This document shows, one piece after another, positions 18,176 to 26,066 of a DNA stretch of 64,000 nt. The stretch's first letter is position 1. The number at the start of each line of letters is the position of its first letter. The stretch is taken from assembly GCF_030272895.1 (NCBI RefSeq), contig NZ_JALRNF010000008.1, forward strand, positions 88,255 through 152,254, read 5' to 3'. The notes under the pieces were generated by a model. The model saw only the letters and a program-made list of their open reading frames with translations. It had not been told where the DNA came from and did not search any database. The stretch comes from Pseudomonas sp. BGr12 (lineage in GTDB: Bacteria > Pseudomonadota > Gammaproteobacteria > Pseudomonadales > Pseudomonadaceae). The position numbers and the translations under genes are program-made.

Positions 18176-18937
18176 ATGAAGCCAGCGCTTGCGTTACCCC
18201 ACCCGCTCGACACCGACGACCGCGAACAACAGGCCCTCGACTGGTTCACCCGGCTGCGCGCAGGCGACCTTGGCAGCGCTGAGCGGCAGGCCTTCGAGCG
18301 CTGGCGCCAGGATCCTGACAACGCCCGGACCCTGGCCGAGGTCGAAATGCTCTGGCAGCAACTGGAACGACCGCCACGCCGGGCCCAGCGTAGTGAACGT
18401 CGATCGGCCCCACGCTCCTGGACCGGCTGGGCGGTGGTGGCCGGCGTGTTGCTGATCAGCGGCCTGGTGGTACTGCAGTTACCCTGGCTGCAACGGCTGA
18501 GCAGCGATGTTTCCACCGACTCCGGCGAACGTCGGCAAATCCAGCTGGCCGACGGTTCGAAACTGCTGCTCGACGGCGCCAGTGCGGTGGATGTCGACCT
18601 GCGGGGCGCAGTGCGCAAGGTACGCCTGGTACAAGGCCAGGTGTTCCTGGAAGTGATTCACGACGGCCGGCCTTTCGTGGTCGAGGTCGGCGATGCCCAG
18701 GTGCAGGTGCTGGGCACACGTTTTGCGGTCAGCCGTGGCCGCGACCAGGATCAGGTGGTATTGCTCAAGGGCCGGGTCGAGGTGAGCAGCGATGGCGACA
18801 AGCGCCAGCTCGTCGCCGGCCAGCGCCTGCGCATCAGCGACAAGGGCCTGGGGACGGTCGAGAACGTTGACGCCGAACGGCTGCTGGCCTGGCGCACGGG
18901 CCAGTTGTCGGTCAGCGACGTGCCGCGCCTGCCCTGA
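18176..18937 (+). CDS. FecR-family anti-sigma regulator, truncated and orphan
   Basis: A FecR-like inner-membrane sigma regulator. The cytoplasmic N terminus holds the DUF4880-type motif ALDWFTRLRAGDLGSAERQAF followed by FERWRQDP. One TM segment is at about residues 84-104 (GWAVVAGVLLISGLVVL). The periplasmic FecR domain has GERRQIQLADGSKLLLDG and VEVGDAQVQVLGTRFAV. The protein is only 253 residues; typical FecR proteins are about 310-330. It stops at QLSVSDVPRLP, just where the C-terminal signalling part should begin. No fecI-type sigma gene precedes it and no TonB receptor follows. It is probably a decayed remnant, or a shortened form. Confidence 0.82.
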   Translation: MKPALALPHPLDTDDREQQALDWFTRLRAGDLGSAERQAFERWRQDPDNARTLAEVEMLWQQLERPPRRAQRSERRSAPRSWTGWAVVAGVLLISGLVVLQLPWLQRLSSDVSTDSGERRQIQLADGSKLLLDGASAVDVDLRGAVRKVRLVQGQVFLEVIHDGRPFVVEVGDAQVQVLGTRFAVSRGRDQDQVVLLKGRVEVSSDGDKRQLVAGQRLRISDKGLGTVENVDAERLLAWRTGQLSVSDVPRLP

Positions 18938-18983
18938 AAACGCTAAGCGGTTGATCGTGCGTAAAAATTTTTCAAATCAGGTG

Positions 18984-19012
18984 TTGACACAACATCGTTT
19001 CAAGCGAATAAT
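18984..19012 (+). promoter_or_regulatory. Sigma-70 promoter of tRNA-Met
   Basis: Perfect -35 TTGACA (18984-18989), 17-base spacer and -10 AATAAT (19007-19012), followed by a GC-rich discriminator typical of stable RNA promoters under stringent control. The tRNA starts 12 bases after the -10. Confidence 0.88.
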
Positions 19013-19023
19013 GCGCGCCACTT

Positions 19024-19100
19024 GGCTACATAGCTCAGTTGGTTAGAGCGGAGCATTCATAATGCTTAGGTCCGGGGTTCAAGTCCCTGTGTAGCCACCA
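19024..19100 (+). tRNA. Elongator tRNA-Met (anticodon CAT)
   Basis: A 77-base cloverleaf with encoded CCA. The acceptor stem is GGCTACA paired with TGTAGCC; the D loop region is TAGCTCAGTTGGTTAGAG, the anticodon stem-loop holds CAT between GCATT and AATGC, and the T arm is GGGGTTCAAGTCCC. The acceptor and D arm resemble elongator rather than initiator Met tRNA. A terminator follows at once. Confidence 0.95.
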
Positions 19101-19110
19101 AGTTCAAAAA

Positions 19111-19143
19111 AGGGCTTACCGAAAGGTAGGCCCTTTTTCTTTG
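19111..19143 (+). terminator. Terminator after tRNA-Met
   Basis: Stem AGGGCTTACC with GGTAGGCCCT around a GAAA loop, then a T-rich run. Confidence 0.88.
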
Positions 19144-19162
19144 CCTGCGATTCAGGCCAGGC

Positions 19163-19777
19163 TCAGCGCACGCCGCTGAACATCACCGCCACCCCCAGCC
19201 CCAGCAGCGCCAGGCCAATCACTTTGTCCACCGTGCGCTGGCGCTCGAGCATCAACTGGCGCAGCGCGGTACTGGAGAAGAACACCGCCACCAGGCTGAA
19301 CCAGACCCAGTGCGCCAGCGACATGAACAGGCCATAGCCGAGACTGGTGGCCAGGGAACTGCCCGGCTGCACCACCTGGGTGTAGGCACTGACGACGAAC
19401 AACATGGTCTTGGGATTCAGGGCATTGGTCAGAAAGCCCGAGCGAAACGCGCCCCAGCCACCGGACTGGCTGCTGCCAGCGCCCGCCAGGACAATGCGCC
19501 CGGTGTTGGTCAGCGACTTGTAGCCCAGGTAGACCAGGTATCCCGCCCCCAGCACCTTCATGGCCAGAAACAGTGTCGGGGTATGGGCAATGACCACGGC
19601 AATGCCCAGCACGGTGTACATCACATGCACCTGCACACCCAGGGCGATACCCACAGCGGCCGACAACCCGGCACGCCGGCCAAAGGCATAACTGCTGCGG
19701 GTGACCATGGCAAAGTCGGCGCCGGGGCTGATCACCGCCAGGACGGTAAACAGGGCGACGGCAATGAGTTCGTTCAC
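19163..19777 (-). CDS. LysE/RhtB-family amino-acid exporter
   Basis: A 204-residue, six-TM inner-membrane exporter of the LysE superfamily. The N-terminal hallmark VISPGADFAMVTRSSYAFGRRAG is present, as are GAGYLVYLGYKSL and FLTNALNPKTMLFVVS. Members export lysine, threonine, homoserine or similar compounds; the substrate here is unknown. The GTG start has a GAGGAG site. It is divergent from a LysR-type gene with 123 bases between, so that regulator is the likely controller. Confidence 0.93.
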   Translation of the reverse strand: MNELIAVALFTVLAVISPGADFAMVTRSSYAFGRRAGLSAAVGIALGVQVHVMYTVLGIAVVIAHTPTLFLAMKVLGAGYLVYLGYKSLTNTGRIVLAGAGSSQSGGWGAFRSGFLTNALNPKTMLFVVSAYTQVVQPGSSLATSLGYGLFMSLAHWVWFSLVAVFFSSTALRQLMLERQRTVDKVIGLALLGLGVAVMFSGVR

Positions 19778-19900
19778 GAAAAGCTCCTCGATCTGCTAGG
19801 AAAATGAACAGATAGCTCTGTACCTCGCCATTATCGAAAGCTGCGCTTGCGGCAAAAAGCGATTTATAGTGAGTGAAATCCGCTAGTTTTTCTCACAGAT

Positions 19901-20779
19901 ATGAAGCTCCCCGCCCTCTCCGCCTTCCGCTATTTCGACGTCGCCGCCCAGACCCAGAGCTTCGTGCGCGCCGCCGAACTGCTGCACGTCACCCATGGCG
20001 CGGTCAGCCGCCAGGTGCGCCTGCTGGAGGAATCGCTGGGGGTGGAACTGTTCGAGCGACGCAACCGGGCAATCTTTCTCACTGCCGCCGGCCGCGCCCT
20101 GCACGGCACCACGCAGTCGATATTCGAACAACTGGAAGGCACGGTGTACCGCTTGCAGCAGCAGACACGGGAAAACGTCCTGGTGCTTTCATGCGAACCG
20201 ACCATCGCCATGAAATGGCTGATTCCGCGCCTGCCGGCCTTCCATGCCGCCCATCCGGACATTCACCTGCACCTGGTGGCCGCCGGTGGGCCCATCGACT
20301 TTGCCCGCAGCGGCGTCGACCTGGCGTTGCGCCGTGACGACTTTCGCTGGGAGGCCGATCTGCACGCCCTGAAAATCTGCGACGAATGGGTGGGCCCGGT
20401 GTGCAGCACACAGCTGAGACTCGCCGACGAGGGCCTGGCCGGCCAGCGCCTGCTGCACAGCGCATCGCGCCCGAGCGCCTGGAACACCTGGCTGCGCCTG
20501 AGCGGGGAGTCCGACCAGGGCACGTCGCGCGCGGACTACGAACACTTCTACCTGTGCATCCAGGCCGCCGTCGCCGGGCTGGGGGTGGCGATGGCGTCCT
20601 TCCTCATGGTCCAGGACGAAATCGACATCGGCCAGCTACGGGCGCCGCACCGTTTCGTGCAGGACAATTCGGCCTACTACCTGCTCTGTACCCGGCCGAT
20701 CGAGGACGACGACAAATGCCAGCGCTTCGCCCGCTGGGTCAGCGAGCAAGCGCAGGCGTGCCTGGCTCATTTGCTCTGA
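19901..20779 (+). CDS. LysR-type regulator (GcvA-like)
   Basis: A 292-residue LysR regulator. The N-terminal HTH (about residues 5-63) contains FDVAAQTQSFVRAAELLHVT, HGAVSRQVRLLEESLGVELF and the RAGR-like AAGRAL. The effector domain follows, with EPTIAMKWLIPRLPAFHAAHPDI, which resembles the GcvA/AmpR branch. It is divergent from the LysE-type exporter, the usual arrangement for exporter control by its own substrate. Its last 13 bases overlap the 3' end of the convergent M15 peptidase gene. Confidence 0.9.
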   Translation: MKLPALSAFRYFDVAAQTQSFVRAAELLHVTHGAVSRQVRLLEESLGVELFERRNRAIFLTAAGRALHGTTQSIFEQLEGTVYRLQQQTRENVLVLSCEPTIAMKWLIPRLPAFHAAHPDIHLHLVAAGGPIDFARSGVDLALRRDDFRWEADLHALKICDEWVGPVCSTQLRLADEGLAGQRLLHSASRPSAWNTWLRLSGESDQGTSRADYEHFYLCIQAAVAGLGVAMASFLMVQDEIDIGQLRAPHRFVQDNSAYYLLCTRPIEDDDKCQRFARWVSEQAQACLAHLL

Positions 20780-21384
20780 GGCTTTGCCACCACCGGTAAA
20801 GCGCAGAAGGATGACCCGGCACTGAAATCGCCCCCCCAGGTGCGAAAGCCTGCGGTGTCGATGTGAATCCGCCCACTTGGATAACGCCCCAGGCCCATGT
20901 TCCAGGCCTTGCCCTGGGTCTGCCAGAAGCGGCACAAGGGGTTGGGATCGGCCCAGGCCGGCAGCAGCACATCCACCGCGAAGGCCCGGGTATGGGCGCT
21001 GCCCACGGCACCGCCGGCGCAGCGGTTCAGGCGCGGGTCGCGATAGGTCGAGACCACTTCATAACGTTGCAGCACACGCTGATCGCCCAGGGTCTTGAGC
21101 AACTGCAGGGTCGATCGCACCGCCGGCCACTGCGATGCCGGCGCCACGGCGAAAGGCTGCGCCGAACACAGCTTCCAGTCACTGGCCGAGCGCAGCAACT
21201 GATGGATCGGCACTATCCCGTACAGGCGCGCGCCCACCAGCATCTCGCGAAACGCCCGGGTTTCATGGTCGCCAGCCCACTGGGCGAACATATACAGGTC
21301 GCGCTCCTCGGCCTGCGCCTGGGCATTGCCCATCAGCGTCAGCAAAAGTCCTGCACAGATTCCCGCCCCGCGCCACAGCCTCAT
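20767..21384 (-). CDS. Exported M15-type D-Ala-D-Ala carboxypeptidase-like protein
   Basis: A 205-residue protein with a signal peptide (ending near MGNAQAQA) and a peptidase M15-like domain. The zinc-site motif SAHTRAFAVDVLLP has the family's SxHxxxxAxD pattern, and HIDTAGFRTWGGDF gives the second His and a conserved Trp. Such enzymes trim peptidoglycan peptides. The chosen ATG has a GGGGAGAGG site; an upstream in-frame start at 21432 would place basic residues ahead of the signal peptide and is disfavoured. It is divergent, 87 bases apart, from an unassigned secreted protein, so the two may share control. The 3' end overlaps the LysR gene by 13 bases. Confidence 0.8.
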   Translation of the reverse strand: MRLWRGAGICAGLLLTLMGNAQAQAEERDLYMFAQWAGDHETRAFREMLVGARLYGIVPIHQLLRSASDWKLCSAQPFAVAPASQWPAVRSTLQLLKTLGDQRVLQRYEVVSTYRDPRLNRCAGGAVGSAHTRAFAVDVLLPAWADPNPLCRFWQTQGKAWNMGLGRYPSGRIHIDTAGFRTWGGDFSAGSSFCALPVVAKPQSK

Positions 21385-21471
21385 CAGCCCTCTCCCCTTC
21401 CCGCGCCCCGGGAAACTCCTCCAGTATGGCAAGCCTCCCGACTGCGGGGAGGCACTGACAAGGAGTTAAGC

Positions 21472-22611
21472 ATGCACACCCTGGCTCGATGGACCCTGGG
21501 CCTCGCCGCCCTGGCCTGCAGTACAACGGCACTGGCCGACGCCCAGCTGAAGCTGGGCAGCCAGGCGCGCGTGACCCGGCTGTTTGCCTACCCCAACAAC
21601 TGCGGCGTCATCTGCTACCGCGACTGGACCCTGGAACAGACTGTCGAGCACTACCTGAGCCAGAGCGTGCAACGTGACGGTTACCCCGCCGCCAAGGTGC
21701 GGGTCAGCCGCGACAACGACCAGCTGCATGCCGAGATCCAGGGCGTGCCCGCCCGCTACAGCGAGCCGCTCAAGGCCCTGCTCGACGCCGGCGAGCTGGC
21801 CTTCCAGGGCGCCAGGCAGCTCAATCGCGAGGGCAAGTGGGCGTACAACTGGAGTTTGTTCCTGCCGTTGGGGATGGCCCTGGAGAACCGGCGCAGCATC
21901 GAGCTGCTGCACTTTCCGCCGGACTACTCGCTGACCCAGGCCCAGGACTACCTGCGCTCCAACACCACCGAGCGCTGGGCGAGCCTGCTCACCGTCAACG
22001 GCGTGCCCGCCGACCAGACACCGGCCTTCCAGACCATCGTCGACATCGCCCCCATCGCCGCCCCGGCCAGCGCCGGCAAGGACCTGGAAGGCGTCTATGG
22101 CTACTTCAGGGAATACCAGCTGCGCATGGTCCAGGAGGTTACCCGCAGCGCCAGCGGCGGCTCGCTGCCCATGGTCGCCTTCGGCTCACCGGTACGCAGC
22201 TGGGTGCAGCAGCAGTACGGTCCGAAGGTCAACGTTTTAGGACTGGTCAGCATCAGCCCACAGCCGGAGCAACGGGTGCCGGTGCTGGGCGCCAATCACC
22301 CGAGCGCGATCTGGTATGCGGCCGACAAGAACAACCACGGCGGCGATCAGGACAAGGCCGACCAGGCCGGCCTGAAGATGATGGGCCAGGACCTGAGCGC
22401 CGCCTGCTGGCAGGCGGGCATGGGCCGCAACTCGATGGCCGACGCCCGGGCGACCCTCACGGCCTGCACGCAGAAATGGCAGGTAACGGCGAAGAAGCAG
22501 TCCTGCGAGCTGTATTTTCGCAGCATCCGCAACATGACGCCGGAGCAGGCCGGGGCCAAGTGCAATAGCGCAGCGGTGACGCGAGCGCTGCGCCAGCTAC
22601 AGAAAAACTGA
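21472..22611 (+). CDS. Exported conserved protein of unknown function
   Basis: I do not recognise this 379-residue protein. It has a clear signal peptide (hydrophobic LARWTLGLAALA, cleavage near TTALA-DA), so it is exported. The N-terminal third holds a Cys pair in NNCGVICYRDW, and the C-terminal part has four more cysteines (AACWQ, TACTQ, QSCEL, AKCNS), suggesting disulphides. The stretch MVAFGSPVRSWVQQQY followed about 20 residues later by VPVLGANHPSAIWY loosely recalls the GxPxxxxV...HPS pattern of uracil-DNA glycosylase folds, but the likeness is weak. The start has an AAGGAG site. It is divergent from the M15 peptidase and followed by a REP pair. Confidence 0.75.
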   Translation: MHTLARWTLGLAALACSTTALADAQLKLGSQARVTRLFAYPNNCGVICYRDWTLEQTVEHYLSQSVQRDGYPAAKVRVSRDNDQLHAEIQGVPARYSEPLKALLDAGELAFQGARQLNREGKWAYNWSLFLPLGMALENRRSIELLHFPPDYSLTQAQDYLRSNTTERWASLLTVNGVPADQTPAFQTIVDIAPIAAPASAGKDLEGVYGYFREYQLRMVQEVTRSASGGSLPMVAFGSPVRSWVQQQYGPKVNVLGLVSISPQPEQRVPVLGANHPSAIWYAADKNNHGGDQDKADQAGLKMMGQDLSAACWQAGMGRNSMADARATLTACTQKWQVTAKKQSCELYFRSIRNMTPEQAGAKCNSAAVTRALRQLQKN

Positions 22612-22636
22612 CCCACCACTGCAGGTGCAACATACC

Positions 22637-22709
22637 TGTGGGAGCGGGCTTGCCCCGCGATGTGATGCCACTGACAAACCGCAATCGCGGGGCAAGCCCG
22701 CTCCTACAG
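22637..22709. repeat. Class A REP palindrome pair
   Basis: Two inverted REP units with a spacer of about 25 bases, between convergent genes (the unassigned secreted protein and the carbonic anhydrase). Confidence 0.9.
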
Positions 22710-22717
22710 GAAGCAGG

Positions 22718-23356
22718 TCAATCCTGCGGGCGCAGACGGTACTGCGGCGGCAACTGGTCCAGGCCGCTGATGGTCGCATTCAGGCTCTTCCAGCGGCCAT
22801 CCTTGATGCCGTAGATGCAGCCATGCACCGACAGGCTCTGGCCACGGTGCCAGGCGTTCTGGACGATGGTGGTGTGACCGACATTGGCCACCTGCTGGAT
22901 GACATTGAGCTCGCACAAGCGGTCGACCCGCTCTTCCTCGGTCGCCAGCTTCGCCAGTTCCACGCGTTTTTCGTAGTACAGGTCGCGAATCGAGCGCAGC
23001 CAGCCATCGATCAGGCCCAGCTGGCGGTCCTGCATGGCCGCGCGCACGCCGCCGCAGCCGTAGTGGCCGGTCACCAGGATATGTTGGACCTTGAGCACAT
23101 CCACCGCGTACTGGATCACCGACAGGCAGTTGAGGTCGGTGTGCAGTACCACGTTGGCCACGTTGCGGTGCACGAACAGGTCGCCCGGCAGCATGCCGAC
23201 GATCTCGTTGGCCGGCACCCGCGCATCCGAGCAGCCGATCCAGAGGAACTCCGGGGTCTGCTGGCGGGCGAGCTTGGCGAAGAAGTCCGGATCGCGCTGC
23301 TTGATCGCATCGGCCCAGCGCGCGTTGTTATCGATCAGTTCTTGTAGATCGTGCAT
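22718..23356 (-). CDS. can: Beta-class carbonic anhydrase
   Basis: Interconverts CO2 and bicarbonate in the cytosol. The 212-residue protein has the beta-class zinc ligands Cys in WIGCSDARVPA, and His and Cys in TGHYGCGGVRAA, with the catalytic Asp-Arg pair in SDAR. The open frame begins with TTG at 23362; the ATG at 23356 has a GAGG site and gives the standard N terminus MHDLQELIDNN. It lies 20 bases beyond the end of rimI on the same strand. As I recall, the same neighbours occur in P. aeruginosa. Confidence 0.95.
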   Translation of the reverse strand: MHDLQELIDNNARWADAIKQRDPDFFAKLARQQTPEFLWIGCSDARVPANEIVGMLPGDLFVHRNVANVVLHTDLNCLSVIQYAVDVLKVQHILVTGHYGCGGVRAAMQDRQLGLIDGWLRSIRDLYYEKRVELAKLATEEERVDRLCELNVIQQVANVGHTTIVQNAWHRGQSLSVHGCIYGIKDGRWKSLNATISGLDQLPPQYRLRPQD

Positions 23357-23375
23357 GTTCAAGCCTCATGGAGGA

Positions 23376-23828
23376 CTATTCGATCAGGGTACAGGCCATG
23401 ACCAGGGCGTCTTCACGGCCACCGGCAACCGGGTAGTAGTCGCGGCGACGACCGATCTCATTGAAACCGTAACGCTCATACAGACGATAGGCGGACTGGT
23501 TGCTGGCGCGCACTTCCAGGAAGCATTCGCGACCATTGAGCTCGTAGGCGCGCTTCATCAGTTGCTCCAGCAGCCTCAGGCCCAGGCCCTGGCCCTGGCT
23601 TTCCGGCTTGATGGTGATATTGAGCAGGTGCGCCTCGTCGATGATCACATTGATCACACCATGGCCCACCTGCTGCTGGCCATCGAACATCAGCCAGATT
23701 TCATACGACTTGAGCCCGTCGAGGAAAATCCCGCGGGTCCAGGGGTGACTGAAGGCGGCATATTCGATCTTCAGTACGGCATCCAGATCCGCCTCGGTCA
23801 TCCGGCGGAAACTGATCGAGTCACTCAT
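23376..23828 (-). CDS. rimI: Ribosomal-protein-alanine N-acetyltransferase
   Basis: A 150-residue GNAT enzyme that acetylates the N-terminal alanine of ribosomal protein S18. The acetyl-CoA-binding motif is PESQGQGLGLRLLEQLMKRA; the C-terminal LEVRASNQSAYRLYERYGF is typical of RimI. The ATG at 23828 overlaps the end of the upstream psi gene by eight bases, the same coupling as holD-rimI in E. coli. The GTG one codon earlier is less likely. Confidence 0.93.
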   Translation of the reverse strand: MSDSISFRRMTEADLDAVLKIEYAAFSHPWTRGIFLDGLKSYEIWLMFDGQQQVGHGVINVIIDEAHLLNITIKPESQGQGLGLRLLEQLMKRAYELNGRECFLEVRASNQSAYRLYERYGFNEIGRRRDYYPVAGGREDALVMACTLIE

Positions 23829-24612
23829 CACTTGGTTTCCAGCGCGCCATCAGCCGGCGCATGGCTTTCCAGACATCCGCCTTGCGTTGCGGCTCGTCCA
23901 TCAACAGTTCGAGGCCAGGCAAGGCCCAGGCAGCGCCCAGGCCCTCGACCGGCAACTCGCGGTAATAACTTTCGGCATCCGCCTCGCCGGCAAAACGCAC
24001 GGCCGGCAGGCCGATCAGCCACAGACAGGTGCACGGCGACTCCTCCAGCCGGGCCTGGATAAAGCCCTGGACGAAGTCGGTCGCCGCCTGCGGCCCCTGG
24101 TCGAGATTGCCGCGCACCAGCAATGGCCAGCGCACCGGCTCGCCGATGATCTGCGGGCTGTCCGGCAGGCCGGCGGCGCGGAGCATGTCCTTGAGCAGCA
24201 GGTAGGACGGATCGCGGCTCTGGAACGGCTGGCCGGTGGCAAGCTCCACCAGCAACAGGCAACTGCCGGCACGCAGCAATTGCAGGGCGAATCGCGGCGG
24301 CGGCACCGGTGCGGGCCTGGCGGGCGCAGGTGCCTTCTCGGCCTCCTGCGCAGGCGCGGCGGCAACCTTGGGCGTGCTGCCCGGGCGCGGGATCTCGATC
24401 TTCGGTCGCTCGCCACTGCGCGCCACCGGCGCACTGGCCGGCGCCTGGGCAGGCAGCGCCTGCGGCGCGTCGAACTCGGGCACAACCTCCGGCGCCAGCG
24501 GTAGCAACAGCTCCGGGCGCGACGGGGCGGCGAACGGCAGTTCGGTACGCGGCAGCCAGTGCACCACTTGCATGGCGTTGAGGTAAGCGCGGCGGCGGGA
24601 CTCGACTAACAA
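23821..24612 (-). CDS. holD: DNA polymerase III psi subunit, pseudomonad type (start uncertain)
   Basis: Psi links the chi subunit to the clamp-loader complex. Pseudomonads have a cryptic, poorly conserved psi located next to rimI, and this 263-residue product fits: an N-terminal clamp-loader-binding-like stretch ESRRRAYLNAMQVVHWLPRTELP, a long Pro/Ala-rich linker (about 45-105), and a C-terminal globular domain (FALQLLRAGSCLLLVELATG to the end). It may be annotated elsewhere as TonB-like because of the linker. The frame starts at TTG (24612) with no ribosome site. An out-of-frame ATG 11 bases upstream would read ATG ACC GAT CC, as if one base were missing. The call rests on position and general pattern. 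Confidence 0.65.
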   Translation of the reverse strand: MLVESRRRAYLNAMQVVHWLPRTELPFAAPSRPELLLPLAPEVVPEFDAPQALPAQAPASAPVARSGERPKIEIPRPGSTPKVAAAPAQEAEKAPAPARPAPVPPPRFALQLLRAGSCLLLVELATGQPFQSRDPSYLLLKDMLRAAGLPDSPQIIGEPVRWPLLVRGNLDQGPQAATDFVQGFIQARLEESPCTCLWLIGLPAVRFAGEADAESYYRELPVEGLGAAWALPGLELLMDEPQRKADVWKAMRRLMARWKPSDE

Positions 24613-24788
24613 GGATCGGTCATCTGTGGATAAGTCAGGGGCGACATTCTACCGCTGTTCGCCGTTCGCTGCCGCTGTTGATCGGCACAAATCCGCCCGG
24701 ATGCCCGTTGAAACGATCAGGGGGTGAATCGACAGCCACCTGATGCAGTACAATCGGCGCTTTTATTTGGCAACGAGTCGACCCGCCA

Positions 24789-26066
24789 ATGATCGAACCC
24801 AAGCGCGTCCTGCGCGCCCTAGCCGAACACTGGGCCTTGCTTGAGCCGTTGTGCGAACGCTTCGACGGGGGCACCCTGAGCCTCGCCGAGCTGCGCCTGC
24901 AACTGGCCAACCAGCAGTTGGAGAGCACGCCCCAGGACATCACCAGCCTGCTCGACGTCTGGATCCGCCTGGATATCCTGGTGCCGGTGGCGAAAAGCCC
25001 CAACCGTTTCGAGCTCAACGCGCAGATCCACGACTTCCTCGCCTACCTGCGCCGCGAACACCGCCTGGGCCTGTGCCTGGAGATCGAAGCCTACCTGCGC
25101 CACCTGGAGCGCCTGGCCGGGCACATCCAGGACGCCTTCGAAACGCGCGACAGCAACGACCTGGCACGCCAGCTGCGCCTGCTCGACATGCGCGTGCGCG
25201 ATGTCCTGAAGAAACTCGACAACGACGAACAGGCCCTGGTCGCCGTGGCCGAACGGGCCAAGACCAGCGACCGGCAGATTCCCCTGCGCCAGCGTTACGC
25301 CGAAGTCCTGGCGACCTGGGACGAGTATGTCGAGCCGATGATCCAGCTGGTCAACGCCGACGGCGCCTTCGAACAGGGCGTGCGCAAGGTCGAGACCGTG
25401 CTGCTGCGCCTGTTGGGCGAGCAGGCGCGCCTGGGCCACCTGGTCGACGACGACATGCTGCTGCGCACCCATGCGCGCATCCTCGAGATGCAGACCAGCG
25501 CCCAGCTGACCCTGCGCCATGCCCGCGAACTGCTGCTGCCGCTGCGTGAGGAAGCCCGCCGGCACAACGCCGTGACCCGTGGCGCCGCCCTGGCCCTCTC
25601 GGTGATCCGCCGCAAGGGCCTGGACGCCGTGCCCCAGGCGGCCATGCCGCTGTTTACCCGACCGCAAAGCACCTTCCTCGGCAGCGCCAGCCAGGTCGAG
25701 GCCTACGTCTATGCCCTGGCCCGCTTCGAGCCCAAGCCTGCGCAGTTCCCCAAGGCCCACAAGAGCAACCGGGGCGATGCGCCGCGCGCGCCGCGCACGG
25801 TCAAGGAAATGCTCGAACGCTGCGAAGGCGCCCTGCCCCTGCCGGACCTGATGGTCTGGCTGCTGGAGCAGGAGCCCGAAGGCGCCACCGACGAGCTCTT
25901 GTACTGGTTCTCGCGCCTGTCGCGGGAAAAGCGCTTTGCCCGCGAGCGCCTCGAACGCCGCGATTACATCACCCGCGAACACCTGGTCAGCTTGCGTTCC
26001 TTCGCCCTGACATCCAGCCGCGAACCTTCGCCTGAGCCTATTGCGAGCCCTGCCCATGCATCTTGA
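24789..26066 (+). CDS. mksF: Condensin subunit MksF (kleisin, MukF-like)
   Basis: The kleisin of the MksBEF SMC complex, which helps fold and segregate the chromosome. The 425-residue, strongly helical protein starts with a winged-helix-like region (about 1-85), followed by helical bundles (LEIEAYLRHLERLAGHIQDAF and neighbours) and a C-terminal winged-helix-like part (RTVKEMLERCEGALPLPDLMVWLL). A TACAAT -10-like element lies at 24749-24754. The three genes mksF, mksE and mksB overlap in series, so they are one operon. No nuclease subunit (MksG/JetD) follows. Confidence 0.9.
   Translation: MIEPKRVLRALAEHWALLEPLCERFDGGTLSLAELRLQLANQQLESTPQDITSLLDVWIRLDILVPVAKSPNRFELNAQIHDFLAYLRREHRLGLCLEIEAYLRHLERLAGHIQDAFETRDSNDLARQLRLLDMRVRDVLKKLDNDEQALVAVAERAKTSDRQIPLRQRYAEVLATWDEYVEPMIQLVNADGAFEQGVRKVETVLLRLLGEQARLGHLVDDDMLLRTHARILEMQTSAQLTLRHARELLLPLREEARRHNAVTRGAALALSVIRRKGLDAVPQAAMPLFTRPQSTFLGSASQVEAYVYALARFEPKPAQFPKAHKSNRGDAPRAPRTVKEMLERCEGALPLPDLMVWLLEQEPEGATDELLYWFSRLSREKRFARERLERRDYITREHLVSLRSFALTSSREPSPEPIASPAHAS

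Noticed and set aside
19024..19100. tRNA-Met as an attachment site of an integrated element
   Set aside because: No integrase gene and no repeat of the tRNA 3' end were seen in the window.
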